Shown: positions 8,961-17,815 of the stretch, piece by piece | How the letters are laid out: each line of letters starts with the position of its first letter | How positions within the stretch are numbered: the stretch's first letter is position 1 | Program-made: the position numbers and the translations under genes | Notes under the pieces: generated by a model | The model's input: only the letters and a program-made list of their open reading frames with translations | The model's database searches: none | What the model was told of the DNA's origin: nothing | Source of the DNA: Paenibacillus silvestris | GTDB taxonomy: Bacteria > Bacillota > Bacilli > Paenibacillales > NBRC-103111 | DNA length: 64,000 bases | Direction: 5' to 3' | NCBI RefSeq assembly: GCF_009882985.1 | Contig: NZ_WTUZ01000040.1 | Span: 744,001 to 808,000, forward strand

Positions 8961-11039
8961 TCATCGAATGTTGGAAAGATTTTCGAGGTCTTCGAGATCC
9001 TGAGTCGGCGCTTGACAGGCAAAGTTGTGACACACATAGGCTGTCGCACGTCCTCCCAGTGGCATTTTGTCCTGTACAAGCGGAATAAGCTTGCGGACTT
9101 CTTCCCCCTCTTCACCGGGAGGGTGAAGGATCAGCAGCGCATTCGGCAGGAACTGCCGCTGTACGGTGCGCAGCATGTTCTGTGTCTCCGGCTTCGCCGG
9201 GTCGCCGGCGATGACGATTTCGCTAGCTTCGCTGTAAGCGAAATCGAGCGCGGCCAGCATGAGCGCATGGCCCGGCGGGTAAGACGCGACAGCGCCGGCG
9301 AAGGCCTGGAGCTGCTCATCTGCGGCCTGCGACAGCTTTGCGTCGTAGGTCAGCCTTGCCAGCCGCTGCATGTTCAGCGCGGCTGCGGCGTTGCCCGACG
9401 GCATCGCGCCGTCGTAAATCTCTTTGGGGCGGGTGAGCAGCTGTTCGGCATCGCTGCCGTAGAAGAAGAGCCCGCCCTTCTCTTCGTCGCCGAAGAGACG
9501 AAGCATCTCTGCGTTCAGCTGGACTGCTTCACGGAGATAGCGCAGCTCGAACGTGGTCTCGTACAGCTCGATCAGTCCCCAAACGAGGAACGCGTAGTCG
9601 TCCACGTAGCCTGGAAAAGCGGCCTCGCCGTCGCGGTAGCGGGCGAGCAAGCGCCCATCTTCGCGGCGCAGCTCGCGAAGCAGGAAGTCCGCTGCTTTCG
9701 CGGCAGCCTCCGCGTAAGCAGGTTTGTCCAAGGCGCGGGCAGCCTTGGACAGCGCAGCTACCATCAGACCGTTCCACGCGGTCAGAATCTTGTCGTCTTT
9801 GCCCGGGTGGATGCGCTTCTCGCGATGCTCGAAGAGCTTGGCGCGGTCTTCCTCCATCCGCTGCTTCAGCTGATCCAGAGGGATCTGCTTCCGCTTGGCA
9901 ACAGAAGCGAGCGTCGTTTGAATCAAGTTGGGAATATTATGCCCTTCGAAGTTACCCGACTCCGTAATATCAAACAACTCGGAGAAGAGGTCGCCCTCGT
10001 CTATGCCAAGCACAAGTTCTACTTCGTCAGGTGTCCATACGTAGAACTTGCCCTCTTCGCCTTCGGAATCCGCATCCTCTGCCGAATAGAATGCTCCTCC
10101 AACATCGGTCATGTCCCTCCGTATGTAGGTGATGATCTGCTCCGCTACATCCGCATACTTGGCTTTGCCAGTAACTTGATAAGCTTCCGTATAGGTCATA
10201 AGCAAAAGCGCATTATCATACAGCATCTTCTCGAAATGCGGAACCAGCCACTCGGAATCAACCGAATACCTTGAAAAACCAAATCCAATGTGATCGTACA
10301 TGCCCCCGCGATGCATAGCATCCAGCGTTTTTTCGACCATTTCGAGGGCTCGTTCATTCCCTGTTTTCTTATAGTATCTGAGTAAGAATGATAAATTGTG
10401 CGAGGTTGGAAATTTCGGTGCACTTCCGAATCCCCCGAACTCAGGGTCGAATGTGCTTTCATATAAACGGAACGCTTCGTGAAGCGACTCTTCTGTTAAT
10501 TCGCCACCAGATTGATGCTCCAACAATCGATTTGTTGTCTCTTGAATGATCTGTTCTCCGACTTCGCGGACTCGATCGGCGTCTTCCCGCCATTTTCCTG
10601 CAAGTTGCGCGACCACTTCCACCATCCCAGCTCGATTGTATTTGCGGCTGCGTGGGAAATATGTTCCTGCGAAGAAAGGTTTCTTCTCTGGCGTCAAGAA
10701 CACGGTGAGCGGCCAACCGCCTTGTCCGGTCATTGCTTGGCACACCGCCATGTAGATATGATCGATGTCTGGGCGTTCTTCACGGTCTACTTTGATTGAG
10801 ATGAAGTCTTTATTCAGCATATCGGCTATGGTCTGATCTTCGAAGGATTCGTGTGCCATCACGTGGCACCAATGGCAAGTCGAGTAACCAATAGATAGGA
10901 AGACTGGCTTATTTTCTTGCTTCGCTTTCTCAAAAGCTTCTTCCCCCCAAGGAAACCAATCAACTGGGTTGTACTGATGTTGAAGCAAATAGGGCGATTT
11001 TTCTTTTGATAATCTATTCACAATGTTGTTCGTTGTCAT
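8961..11039 (-). CDS. YyaL/SPATA20-type thioredoxin-domain protein (DUF255)
   Basis: A 692-residue protein of the YyaL family: an N-terminal thioredoxin-like DUF255 domain (residues about 5-165) with the redox-type motif STCHWCH near residue 54, followed by an alpha/alpha-barrel region similar to six-hairpin glycosidases. Length is normal for the family; the physiological role is not settled. The start is ATG with GAGGTG upstream. Base composition changes inside the gene: about 9130-9870, coding the C-terminal half, is clearly more GC-rich than the N-terminal part. This also creates a 420-codon antisense open frame that I regard as a shadow. Confidence 0.92.
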   Translation of the reverse strand: MTTNNIVNRLSKEKSPYLLQHQYNPVDWFPWGEEAFEKAKQENKPVFLSIGYSTCHWCHVMAHESFEDQTIADMLNKDFISIKVDREERPDIDHIYMAVCQAMTGQGGWPLTVFLTPEKKPFFAGTYFPRSRKYNRAGMVEVVAQLAGKWREDADRVREVGEQIIQETTNRLLEHQSGGELTEESLHEAFRLYESTFDPEFGGFGSAPKFPTSHNLSFLLRYYKKTGNERALEMVEKTLDAMHRGGMYDHIGFGFSRYSVDSEWLVPHFEKMLYDNALLLMTYTEAYQVTGKAKYADVAEQIITYIRRDMTDVGGAFYSAEDADSEGEEGKFYVWTPDEVELVLGIDEGDLFSELFDITESGNFEGHNIPNLIQTTLASVAKRKQIPLDQLKQRMEEDRAKLFEHREKRIHPGKDDKILTAWNGLMVAALSKAARALDKPAYAEAAAKAADFLLRELRREDGRLLARYRDGEAAFPGYVDDYAFLVWGLIELYETTFELRYLREAVQLNAEMLRLFGDEEKGGLFFYGSDAEQLLTRPKEIYDGAMPSGNAAAALNMQRLARLTYDAKLSQAADEQLQAFAGAVASYPPGHALMLAALDFAYSEASEIVIAGDPAKPETQNMLRTVQRQFLPNALLILHPPGEEGEEVRKLIPLVQDKMPLGGRATAYVCHNFACQAPTQDLEDLENLSNIR

Positions 11040-11084
11040 AGGGTAACACCTCTTTCAATTCCAACTATTAGAAACTCAATCAAA

Positions 11085-11324
11085 TCAATTTTCCGGCTCC
11101 GGAATCGGCTCGCCATATTCTAGCTTAACTTCAATCCACATTCGTTTGACTACTTCTAAATCTGTGAGAAACTCTTCGACCGTCTTTCCATCCGTCTTAC
11201 AACCTTGTAGCTCTTCGAACCCCCCATAATAATAACCTTCCGGGTAGCTAGGATCGTTAGCAATAAAACGGAATTTATATGTATAATTTAATTTCATGTA
11301 ATACTCAATATCCTTATTAGACAT
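11085..11324 (-). CDS. HicB-like small protein (orphan)
   Basis: A 79-residue protein resembling the partial RNase-H-like fold of HicB antitoxins: N-terminal beta strands, the G-C-x-T-D-G-K-T-x-E-E-F motif near residues 41-52, then a helix with KRMWIEVKLE and an acidic Pro-rich tail (IPEPEN). No HicA-like toxin gene is adjacent and no C-terminal DNA-binding domain is present, so it may be a solitary HicB-like protein. The start is ATG with a GGGGGAAAG ribosome binding site. Confidence 0.6.
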   Translation of the reverse strand: MSNKDIEYYMKLNYTYKFRFIANDPSYPEGYYYGGFEELQGCKTDGKTVEEFLTDLEVVKRMWIEVKLEYGEPIPEPEN

Positions 11325-11440
11325 AAGTCTTTCCCCCTATGACACTTGGTTTATTTTGGTATTAATCCACTTTTAGTTTAGCATACCTCTTCAGAAGAAA
11401 TCTCGTACGACTAATCGGAATCCGGCTAAAGCTTTACTCA

Positions 11441-11633
11441 GAGGGAACTAGAGTCCACTATTTCGAGGAAAACAAACGATTTCCGCTCTCAGCGGAACTA
11501 CAGGGACTTATTTTTCCTCCATGCGACTTTTTTTAGGTGTATGCAGCGTAATAACGGATCGTAGTTCCCCTACCTGCGGAATATGCGCTTTTTCATGGAA
11601 ATAGTGACCTGTAGTTCCCCTATCCAGCGGAAT
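11441..11633. repeat. Dispersed intergenic repeat, locus B (four units)
   Basis: Occupies most of the 386-bp gap 11325-11710. Units run direct at 11443-11464 and 11491-11513 and inverted at 11550-11570 and 11599-11620. The first three line up with locus A over about 125 bp; the last two, with their flank GCGGAATATG, form a tandem copy about 50 bp apart. No ORF is supported here. Confidence 0.8.
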
Positions 11634-11650
11634 ATGTCCATCTTAATTCA

Positions 11651-11695
11651 CAAAAAAAGATATGAAACTTTTCTCCAAAGAAAAGTCCCATATCT
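11651..11695 (-). terminator. Rho-independent terminator of the transporter gene
   Basis: On the minus strand the stem GATATG...CATATC encloses a second paired segment ACTTTTC/GAAAAGT and is followed by seven T, 16 bp after the stop of the transporter gene. Confidence 0.8.
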
Positions 11696-11710
11696 CCCAT
11701 ATCTTTTAAC

Positions 11711-13123
11711 TCACGTATACTTAATCACATTCGCCACGATGATAAATACAGCCCCAATAATCAGCCACATACACATCAAAGGCCAGAAAAATCTCACCCA
11801 CTTCTGATAAGCAATCCCCGATACCGCCAAGCTGCCCATCAGAGCTGAAGAGGTAGGAAGAATCATGTTCGTAATGCCATCACCTAGTTGGAAGGCCAGT
11901 ACGGAAGTTTGTCTCGTAACGCCTAGCAAATCAGACAATGGTGTCATGATTGGCATGGTTGTAACAGCCATTCCTGTTCCCGAGGTGATGAAGACGTTCA
12001 TAATATTTTGAAAAGCGTACATCCCCAGCACTTGAATCGAACTTGGCAAGTCACCCACCAGAATAGATAAGCCATTCACGATGCTGTCGATGACATTTCC
12101 TTGTTCCAGCACGACCATGATGCCTCTTGCAATACCGATGATGAACGCGCCGTATGTAATGCTGCTAGCCCCTTTGACGAATTCGCTGGCGATACGACTT
12201 GGACCATAACCTGCGCAAAAGCCGGAGACAATCCCCATGGTCAAGAATAACGCACCAAGCTCCTCCATCCACCAGCCTTTTTTCGAAACGCCCCAAATCA
12301 CGAGACCGAAGCCTATGATCACGGCAGCAATGGTAAGGTAGTGCTTGAGTTGGATGGTAGGCAGCTTGGAAAAGTCGACTTTCTCACTCGATACAGATTG
12401 CTCCAAATCATAGACAAGCCCTTTGGTCGGATCTTTTCTTACTTTGCCTGCATATCGAATCAAATAAAGACTTGTCACTGTAATTAAGCAAATCAGTAAA
12501 ATAACTCGCAGCCACGCCCCTGAGAACAACGGAACTTGCGCGATAGCTTGAGCTAAACCCACATTGAACGGGTTCAAGATCCCAGCTGTAAAGCCGCAAG
12601 AAGCTCCCAAGGATATCATCGCCGTACCTGTCAAAGCATCGAAGCCGAGCGCACGGGCAATTGCGATCCCGATGGGTACGAAGACCATAACTTCGGTGGA
12701 CATCCCCATGGTAAAGCCGCCAACAGAGAACAGGGTAATGAAGATTGGAATCACCCACCTGCCTTTATTGGCAAATGTTTTTGCCACTCTGGAGGTAACC
12801 GCCTCAATCGTGCCTGTCGACGAAATGATTTGAAACGCCCCGCCGATGATGAAAATAAAGAAAACGACATCTGCTGAAGACACCAATCCGTGGACGATTG
12901 CTTTTGGTATTTCAACCAGACTAACGGGATTAGAATCTACCTGATGATACGACCCTGTTACGAGTAAGGATTTTCCAGTCGCTTGGTCTTTTACACGTTC
13001 AAATTTCCCTGAAGGAATGGTATACGTTAGTGCTGCTGCAACGAAAACAAGGATGAATAAGATGACAAAGGTATGAGGCATTTTAAACCATTTGCGAGAA
13101 CTGTCTTTTGCTGTACTATTCAC
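11711..13123 (-). CDS. YfcC-family (C4-dicarboxylate carrier-like) membrane transporter
   Basis: A 470-residue polytopic protein with about 12 predicted membrane segments, matching the YfcC/AitC family (ion-transporter superfamily, C4-dicarboxylate anaerobic carrier-like). Recognisable stretches include MGMSTEVMVFVPIGIAIARALGF-like and TSGTGMAVTTMPIMTPLSDL-like re-entrant regions typical of the superfamily. It starts with GTG, preceded by GAGGGGG inside the end of the M20 gene, and overlaps that gene by 8 bp, so translation is coupled. Members transport amino acids, dipeptides or organic acids; pairing with an amidohydrolase suggests import of an N-acyl or peptide substrate that the partner cleaves. 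Confidence 0.88.
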   Translation of the reverse strand: MNSTAKDSSRKWFKMPHTFVILFILVFVAAALTYTIPSGKFERVKDQATGKSLLVTGSYHQVDSNPVSLVEIPKAIVHGLVSSADVVFFIFIIGGAFQIISSTGTIEAVTSRVAKTFANKGRWVIPIFITLFSVGGFTMGMSTEVMVFVPIGIAIARALGFDALTGTAMISLGASCGFTAGILNPFNVGLAQAIAQVPLFSGAWLRVILLICLITVTSLYLIRYAGKVRKDPTKGLVYDLEQSVSSEKVDFSKLPTIQLKHYLTIAAVIIGFGLVIWGVSKKGWWMEELGALFLTMGIVSGFCAGYGPSRIASEFVKGASSITYGAFIIGIARGIMVVLEQGNVIDSIVNGLSILVGDLPSSIQVLGMYAFQNIMNVFITSGTGMAVTTMPIMTPLSDLLGVTRQTSVLAFQLGDGITNMILPTSSALMGSLAVSGIAYQKWVRFFWPLMCMWLIIGAVFIIVANVIKYT

Positions 13124-14327
13124 TGCCCGTTACCCCCTCTCTATTTTGCTTCCAACGTGTAAACTCGCTGCGCACTCGCTGCATCGCCGTCTTGTCGATA
13201 CATAAATCATACGCGGTAAGGGCTAACGCCTTGGCTGCTCGATTCAGTTCAATCATGCCCTCTTCCGAGCCAGCCAGCTGAGCGAACTCCGGCGTATGCG
13301 TCGTGGCATCTCCAAGTCGAATATACGGGTGAATCGTTGCCGTCATCTGACTAACATTCCCGATATCGGAAGAGCCAACGCCTCCTTTAAGTGGCGGTTC
13401 GGATACTTCGATGCCCATCTGCTCCAGATTGTTTTGAAACAATTGAGCCAAGGCTTTATTGTTGTTCCGCTCCGCATAAATTAACCCTTCCGTAATATCA
13501 ACGGTAGCCCCTACGCCTTCTGCCGAGCTGCGAACGGCCCGGTATACTTTTTCTCTGACAATTTCCAGTTCTTCGACCGTAGACGCCCGTAAAATGAACA
13601 CGGCTTCGCACAACTCCGGTACGACATTCGGAGCATCTCCGCCTTTGGTGATAATGCCATGAATTCTCACATCTTCTTTCACAAACTGACGGATCGAGTT
13701 GATCGCCACGAAGGCATTGATTAGTGCATCCAGCGCACTGATTCCTTTCTCTGGCGAGGACGAAGCATGTGCTTGCTTGCCATGAAAGGTGAATGTCGCA
13801 TCCACACAAGCCAGAGCTCCGCGGAGAACCATCGTTTTATTCTGCGGATGGCACATCATCACAGCGTCGATGCCATCGAAGATCCCTTCGCTGCACATGA
13901 TGATTTTACCGCCGCCTTCTTCTTCCGCAGGTGTTCCTAAAACAACGATTTTTCCTGGCAGATTCGGATGCGCTTCCTTCAAGGCCAGCGCGGCACCTAC
14001 GGATGCAGTCCCAATCAAGTTATGACCACATGCATGGCCAATCGCAGGAAGCGCGTCATACTCGGCTAAGAGGGCAATCGTAGGACCTCCAGCTTGTCCT
14101 TCCCAAGTAGCGCGAAACGAAGTTTCAAGGCCTGCAATTCCTTGCTCTACCTCGAATCCTGCTTCTAGCAAAGGTTCAACCAACCACGTCTTCGCTTTAT
14201 GCTCATGAAAGCTGAGTTCCGGATTCGTATGAATTTGCATAGATATATGGCGCAGCTGCTCGTCAAGTGAATCTACAGCTTGTTCAATCTGTTGTTTACT
14301 CTTGATTACTTCTAAATTTTCTTGCAT
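13116..14327 (-). CDS. M20-family amidohydrolase / metallopeptidase
   Basis: A 403-residue cytoplasmic M20D-type hydrolase related to AbgB and to aminoacylases. Metal-site motifs are visible: GHACGHN near residue 97, the catalytic EEEGGG near 135, and MMCHPQ near 158. A lid/dimerisation domain lies about 180-300. It probably hydrolyses an amide such as an N-acyl amino acid or p-aminobenzoyl-glutamate-like compound (inference from family). The ATG at 14327 has GGGGGAG upstream. It is the first gene of a two-gene unit with the YfcC-type transporter, with a LysR gene upstream on the same strand. Confidence 0.9.
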   Translation of the reverse strand: MQENLEVIKSKQQIEQAVDSLDEQLRHISMQIHTNPELSFHEHKAKTWLVEPLLEAGFEVEQGIAGLETSFRATWEGQAGGPTIALLAEYDALPAIGHACGHNLIGTASVGAALALKEAHPNLPGKIVVLGTPAEEEGGGKIIMCSEGIFDGIDAVMMCHPQNKTMVLRGALACVDATFTFHGKQAHASSSPEKGISALDALINAFVAINSIRQFVKEDVRIHGIITKGGDAPNVVPELCEAVFILRASTVEELEIVREKVYRAVRSSAEGVGATVDITEGLIYAERNNNKALAQLFQNNLEQMGIEVSEPPLKGGVGSSDIGNVSQMTATIHPYIRLGDATTHTPEFAQLAGSEEGMIELNRAAKALALTAYDLCIDKTAMQRVRSEFTRWKQNREGVTGSE

Positions 14328-14497
14328 CTTGTACTCCCCCTGTCAGATCCCCGTGAATGAATAATTATGTAACATAATGAATATTATTTTATCGACTTCA
14401 AATATATAAGTACAATCGATTGTTTTTTGGCCAACCCCTTAAAATTTTTTATAGCAGCATTGTAACCGTGTGATCTCCATGACCTATTCGATTCACG

Positions 14498-14530
14498 CAA
14501 AAAAAATACACTGCCAAGTGGCACTGTATT
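14498..14530 (-). terminator. Rho-independent terminator of the LysR gene
   Basis: On the minus strand AATACAGTGCC-ACTT-GGCAGTGTATT is followed by eight T, directly after the stop codon. Confidence 0.85.
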
Positions 14531-14534
14531 TTGC

Positions 14535-15422
14535 TTAAACATATTGGCTTTTCATAAACTGCACGAATCTATCAACAATCGCAAGTTCTAGCGTAGATTC
14601 CCGGTAAATCATCCATGTGTTTCGTTTTATGGGCTCTCCACTTTTCCGAACCAGATCTACCGTTTTCAGTCCATCCTGCGGTGTGACAAAAACACCAGGA
14701 ACAATCGAGTAGCCAAGCCCCTGCTTCACCATTTCTTTGCAAGTTTCATAGGAATCTACCCACATTGTAATCGTAGGCGGCGAGCTGTACCGTTCATGCC
14801 ACCAGGCTTGAATTGTTTCGCTGAAGGGTGACTGCATGGAACTCATTGTTTTAATTCTAGGTTCTTTATAGTAGATATGAGGCAAGTTCGGAAGGTTATC
14901 TAAATCCATATCATCTTTGGAAATGATATAAATATGCTCGTCATGCAGGAGACATCTGGCATCAAACCACGGGTAATCTCCTCTAATGACACCTACATGG
15001 ATCTCTTCCTGGTGAAGCAGCTCCAGAATTTCCGGGCTTAAAGCGGAGGTCACATTGAACTGCACGTCTGGGCAAAGCTCTTTGAACATTTTGAGCATCG
15101 GCGGAAGCTTATATAGCCCATAGTAACTGGCAACTCCCAGTCTTAATGTCCCTTTGACCTCATTTCGCAAGCTAAGAATGTGATCCTTCATTTTGTTCAA
15201 TTCTATTAGCGTCTTCTTCGCGTAAGAAACGAGGTATTTTCCTTCTGGGGTAAGCCTGGTCCCCTTCGAGGATTTCACGATGATGGACACCCCGAAGTCT
15301 TTCTCTAACTGCTGAATCCTATAGGATAGCGCGGGTTGCGTGATGTAAAGACGTTCCGCCGCTTTCGTCAGGCTCTGTTCCTCTGCAAGATACTGCAGCA
15401 TGATGCAATCCTTCTCGTTCAA
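14535..15422 (-). CDS. LysR-family transcriptional regulator
   Basis: A 295-residue LysR-type regulator: N-terminal winged HTH (residues 1-60, with LAEEQSLTKAAERLYITQP), linker helix, and a two-lobed substrate-binding domain to the C-terminus. It starts with TTG, which has GAGGAGGG upstream. It is divergent from the CynX-type MFS gene (198 bp apart) and also upstream of the M20/YfcC unit on the same strand. Either could be its target; the divergent arrangement is the more usual one. Confidence 0.92.
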   Translation of the reverse strand: MNEKDCIMLQYLAEEQSLTKAAERLYITQPALSYRIQQLEKDFGVSIIVKSSKGTRLTPEGKYLVSYAKKTLIELNKMKDHILSLRNEVKGTLRLGVASYYGLYKLPPMLKMFKELCPDVQFNVTSALSPEILELLHQEEIHVGVIRGDYPWFDARCLLHDEHIYIISKDDMDLDNLPNLPHIYYKEPRIKTMSSMQSPFSETIQAWWHERYSSPPTITMWVDSYETCKEMVKQGLGYSIVPGVFVTPQDGLKTVDLVRKSGEPIKRNTWMIYRESTLELAIVDRFVQFMKSQYV

Positions 15423-15620
15423 AGATCACCCTCCTCTGGGATTTTTTTGCCTATCTATAAAGCTTAGCATACTCTATAGCATAATCAAAAAACTCGTCCT
15501 ATCTCTATTAACACATATTACACTTTGCCTAAATGCATAATAATGAGATGGTCTTTAGCGTTGCATTCATGTAGTAGGCTAAGTTGATCAACCTTTAAAG
15601 AATTATGGAGATGACGAATC

Positions 15621-16787
15621 ATGCGTTTTGCATTTCTGATCACTGCCCTATTTCTCGCTTCACTTAATTTACGTCCAGTAATCACTTCGGTCTCTCCACT
15701 ACTTCGAACGATTCAGGATGCGCTTGGCATGAGCGGCTCCAGCGCTAGTCTATTGACCTCCCTGCCCGTACTCTGTATGGGATTCTTTGCTCCTGCAGCC
15801 GTCAAATTAGGCAATCGATGGAGCATTGAGAGGACGATTGCCTATTGTCTTCTACTCATTGGCCTTGCTACTGCCGCGAGATATTGGGTTAACTCTGAAT
15901 GGTTGATGCTCGTGACTGCCATCCTGGCCGGCATCGGGGTTGCCATAATCGGGCCTTTGTTGTCCGGGTTTATCAAAGGAAATTTTGCTAACCCTTCAGC
16001 GATCGTCGGGGTCTATTCCATGGCACTTGTACTCGGTGCCGCGCTTGGATCTGCTTTCTCAGTGCCTCTGCAGACCTTGTTTAACCATTCCTGGCAGGCT
16101 TCCGTCTCATCTTGGTCTTTTCTGGCATTTATTGCCATTTTCTTCTGGTGGAGACCTGTCCGGAAAGCCCCTACTCTATCTGAATCTCTCGGCTCCAACA
16201 CCCTACCCAAATCAACTAGTTTGAAGCTGCCGTTATCGGATAAACGTTCTTGGTTGTTGACTTGCTTTTTCGGGTTGATGGCTTTCATCTTTTACTCACT
16301 TACGGCCTGGATGGCCCCGATCGTGCAGGAAATGGGCTACGGGAAGCAAACGGCAGGCATGATTTTGACCTTGTTTACGGCCATCCAAATGCCAGTCAGC
16401 TTCGTCTTTCCAATTCTGGTCAGCCACTTTCAGCACAGAATGCTCTGGCTAATTGGCTGCTCGGTGATGGAGCTAATTGGCCTCATTATGCTCCAGCTTC
16501 CTGTGACCCCGTGGTTAACCTGTATTTTTCTTGGCATCGGTGCAGGAGGACTGTTCCCAATGGCATTAATGCTGCCTATCGAAGAAACGTCCAATACGGA
16601 GGAAGCAAGCGCGTTATCGGCCATGACACAATCAGGTGGCTACATTATTGCTGCTCTGGGTCCTTTTTTTGTAGGATCAATCCATGATTATGCTGGCAGC
16701 TTTCCTCCTGCTCTTATTGGCATGTCGATATTGGTGGCCGTAATGATTTTAATCCAGTTTAAAATCGGTAATAAGCAATCGAGCTGA
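15621..16787 (+). CDS. MFS transporter, CynX/NimT family
   Basis: A 388-residue protein with about 12 membrane helices, beginning with the family-typical segment LASLNLRPVITSVSPLL. Relatives include the cyanate transporter CynX and nitroimidazole-related NimT, but most members have unknown substrates. The ATG has GGAGATGA upstream. It is divergent from the LysR regulator and ends in a shared terminator. Confidence 0.88.
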   Translation: MRFAFLITALFLASLNLRPVITSVSPLLRTIQDALGMSGSSASLLTSLPVLCMGFFAPAAVKLGNRWSIERTIAYCLLLIGLATAARYWVNSEWLMLVTAILAGIGVAIIGPLLSGFIKGNFANPSAIVGVYSMALVLGAALGSAFSVPLQTLFNHSWQASVSSWSFLAFIAIFFWWRPVRKAPTLSESLGSNTLPKSTSLKLPLSDKRSWLLTCFFGLMAFIFYSLTAWMAPIVQEMGYGKQTAGMILTLFTAIQMPVSFVFPILVSHFQHRMLWLIGCSVMELIGLIMLQLPVTPWLTCIFLGIGAGGLFPMALMLPIEETSNTEEASALSAMTQSGGYIIAALGPFFVGSIHDYAGSFPPALIGMSILVAVMILIQFKIGNKQSS

Positions 16788-16803
16788 TTCAACCAGACTA
16801 GCT

Positions 16804-16851
16804 AAAAAAATAACCGCTCATATCGGGAGATTCCCCCTATGAGCGGTTTTT
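16804..16851 (+). terminator. Bidirectional terminator between MFS gene and speD
   Basis: Stem CCGCTCATA/TATGAGCGG with a T run on the plus side and an A run (T on minus) on the other side; serves both convergent genes. Confidence 0.85.
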
Positions 16852-16861
16852 CATAGCCTGA

Positions 16862-17674
16862 TCAAGTAAAGACCATATTTTTACCGTAAAAAATTTCGTC
16901 CATCTCCCACTTCACGCTCTTCTCAATTTCCAGCTGCTCTTCCTTACTGAGTGAATCCTTGGTGTAGCCGAACAAATAATTGTTCAAATCAAACTCTCGA
17001 AGCTTGCATTTCGTATGGAAAATATTTTCCTGATAGACGTTCACATCGATCATTTGGTACATCTCTTGGATTTCAGTCGGAATGTAGTTCTGGATGGAAC
17101 TGATTTCATGGTCAATGAATAACTTGTGCCCAACGATATCGCGGGTGAAGCCTCTTACTCGATAATCCATTGTCATAATGTCGGTGTCGAAGGATCGAAT
17201 CAGGTAGTTCAGTGCTTTGAGCGGCGATATTTCTCCGCAAGTGGATACGTCAATGTCAGCCCGGAATGTGCTAATCCCCTCGTCAGGGTGATATTCCGGA
17301 TAAGTATGTACGGTGATGTGACTCGTGTTCAAATGTGCGACAACGGCTTCCGGAAGCGGCCCCGGCGATTCCTCGAAGGATTCGTTCGGCTCTTTCTCAA
17401 TCGGACCTTCCGACACCAACATGGTGACACTTGATCCCTGCGGATCGTAATCTTGCTTGGAGATATTCAGCACATGGGCACCAATAATGTCGGCTACGGA
17501 CTTCAATATCGCCGTCAAACGGTCTGCATTGTACTGCTGGTCTATATAAGCGATGTAGGCTTCACGCTCTTCCTTGGTTTTTGTAAAGCAAATATCATAC
17601 ATGTTGAAACTTAGCGATTTGGTCAAATTATTAAAACCATGCAAGGTAATGCGCTGCTCGGATGTTAATTTCAC
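16862..17674 (-). CDS. speD: S-adenosylmethionine decarboxylase proenzyme (long, E. coli type)
   Basis: A 270-residue AdoMet decarboxylase that makes decarboxylated AdoMet, the aminopropyl donor for spermidine synthesis. The size and the order of motifs fit the enterobacterial SpeD class, not the short Bacillus SpeH class. The self-cleavage/pyruvoyl Ser is expected at residue 118 in [14 protein letters not shown], and the catalytic Cys at 146 in STCGEISP. It starts with GTG, preceded by GGGGGAG. No speE is in the window. It is a single-gene unit with terminators on either side. Confidence 0.95.
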   Translation of the reverse strand: MKLTSEQRITLHGFNNLTKSLSFNMYDICFTKTKEEREAYIAYIDQQYNADRLTAILKSVADIIGAHVLNISKQDYDPQGSSVTMLVSEGPIEKEPNESFEESPGPLPEAVVAHLNTSHITVHTYPEYHPDEGISTFRADIDVSTCGEISPLKALNYLIRSFDTDIMTMDYRVRGFTRDIVGHKLFIDHEISSIQNYIPTEIQEMYQMIDVNVYQENIFHTKCKLREFDLNNYLFGYTKDSLSKEEQLEIEKSVKWEMDEIFYGKNMVFT

Positions 17675-17772
17675 CTATGCTCCCCCTTCTAATGATGGTT
17701 TACGCTGATATTGTCATATAGCTAGCCTTAGGATGTGATCACCGAGCAGCTTCTATTCCATTTTTAGACAGG

Positions 17773-17807
17773 TAAAAAAAGAGGTGATGTCACGGAGACA
17801 CCACCTC
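17773..17807 (-). terminator. Terminator at the end of the mannosidase operon
   Basis: On the minus strand GAGGTGGTGTC-TCCGT-GACATCACCTC (one G-T pair) is followed by seven T, 9 bp after the last operon gene. Confidence 0.9.
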
Positions 17808-17815
17808 AAGACTAA

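Noticed and set aside
9012-10274. 420-codon open frame on the plus strand opposite the YyaL-type gene
   Set aside because: It results from the GC-rich composition of the real gene; it has no ribosome binding site and no domain, and the minus-strand protein matches a known family over its full length.
15423-15620. A specific LysR operator (T-N11-A type) between the LysR and MFS genes
   Set aside because: Several weak candidates are present in this AT-rich stretch, and none stands out enough to be called.
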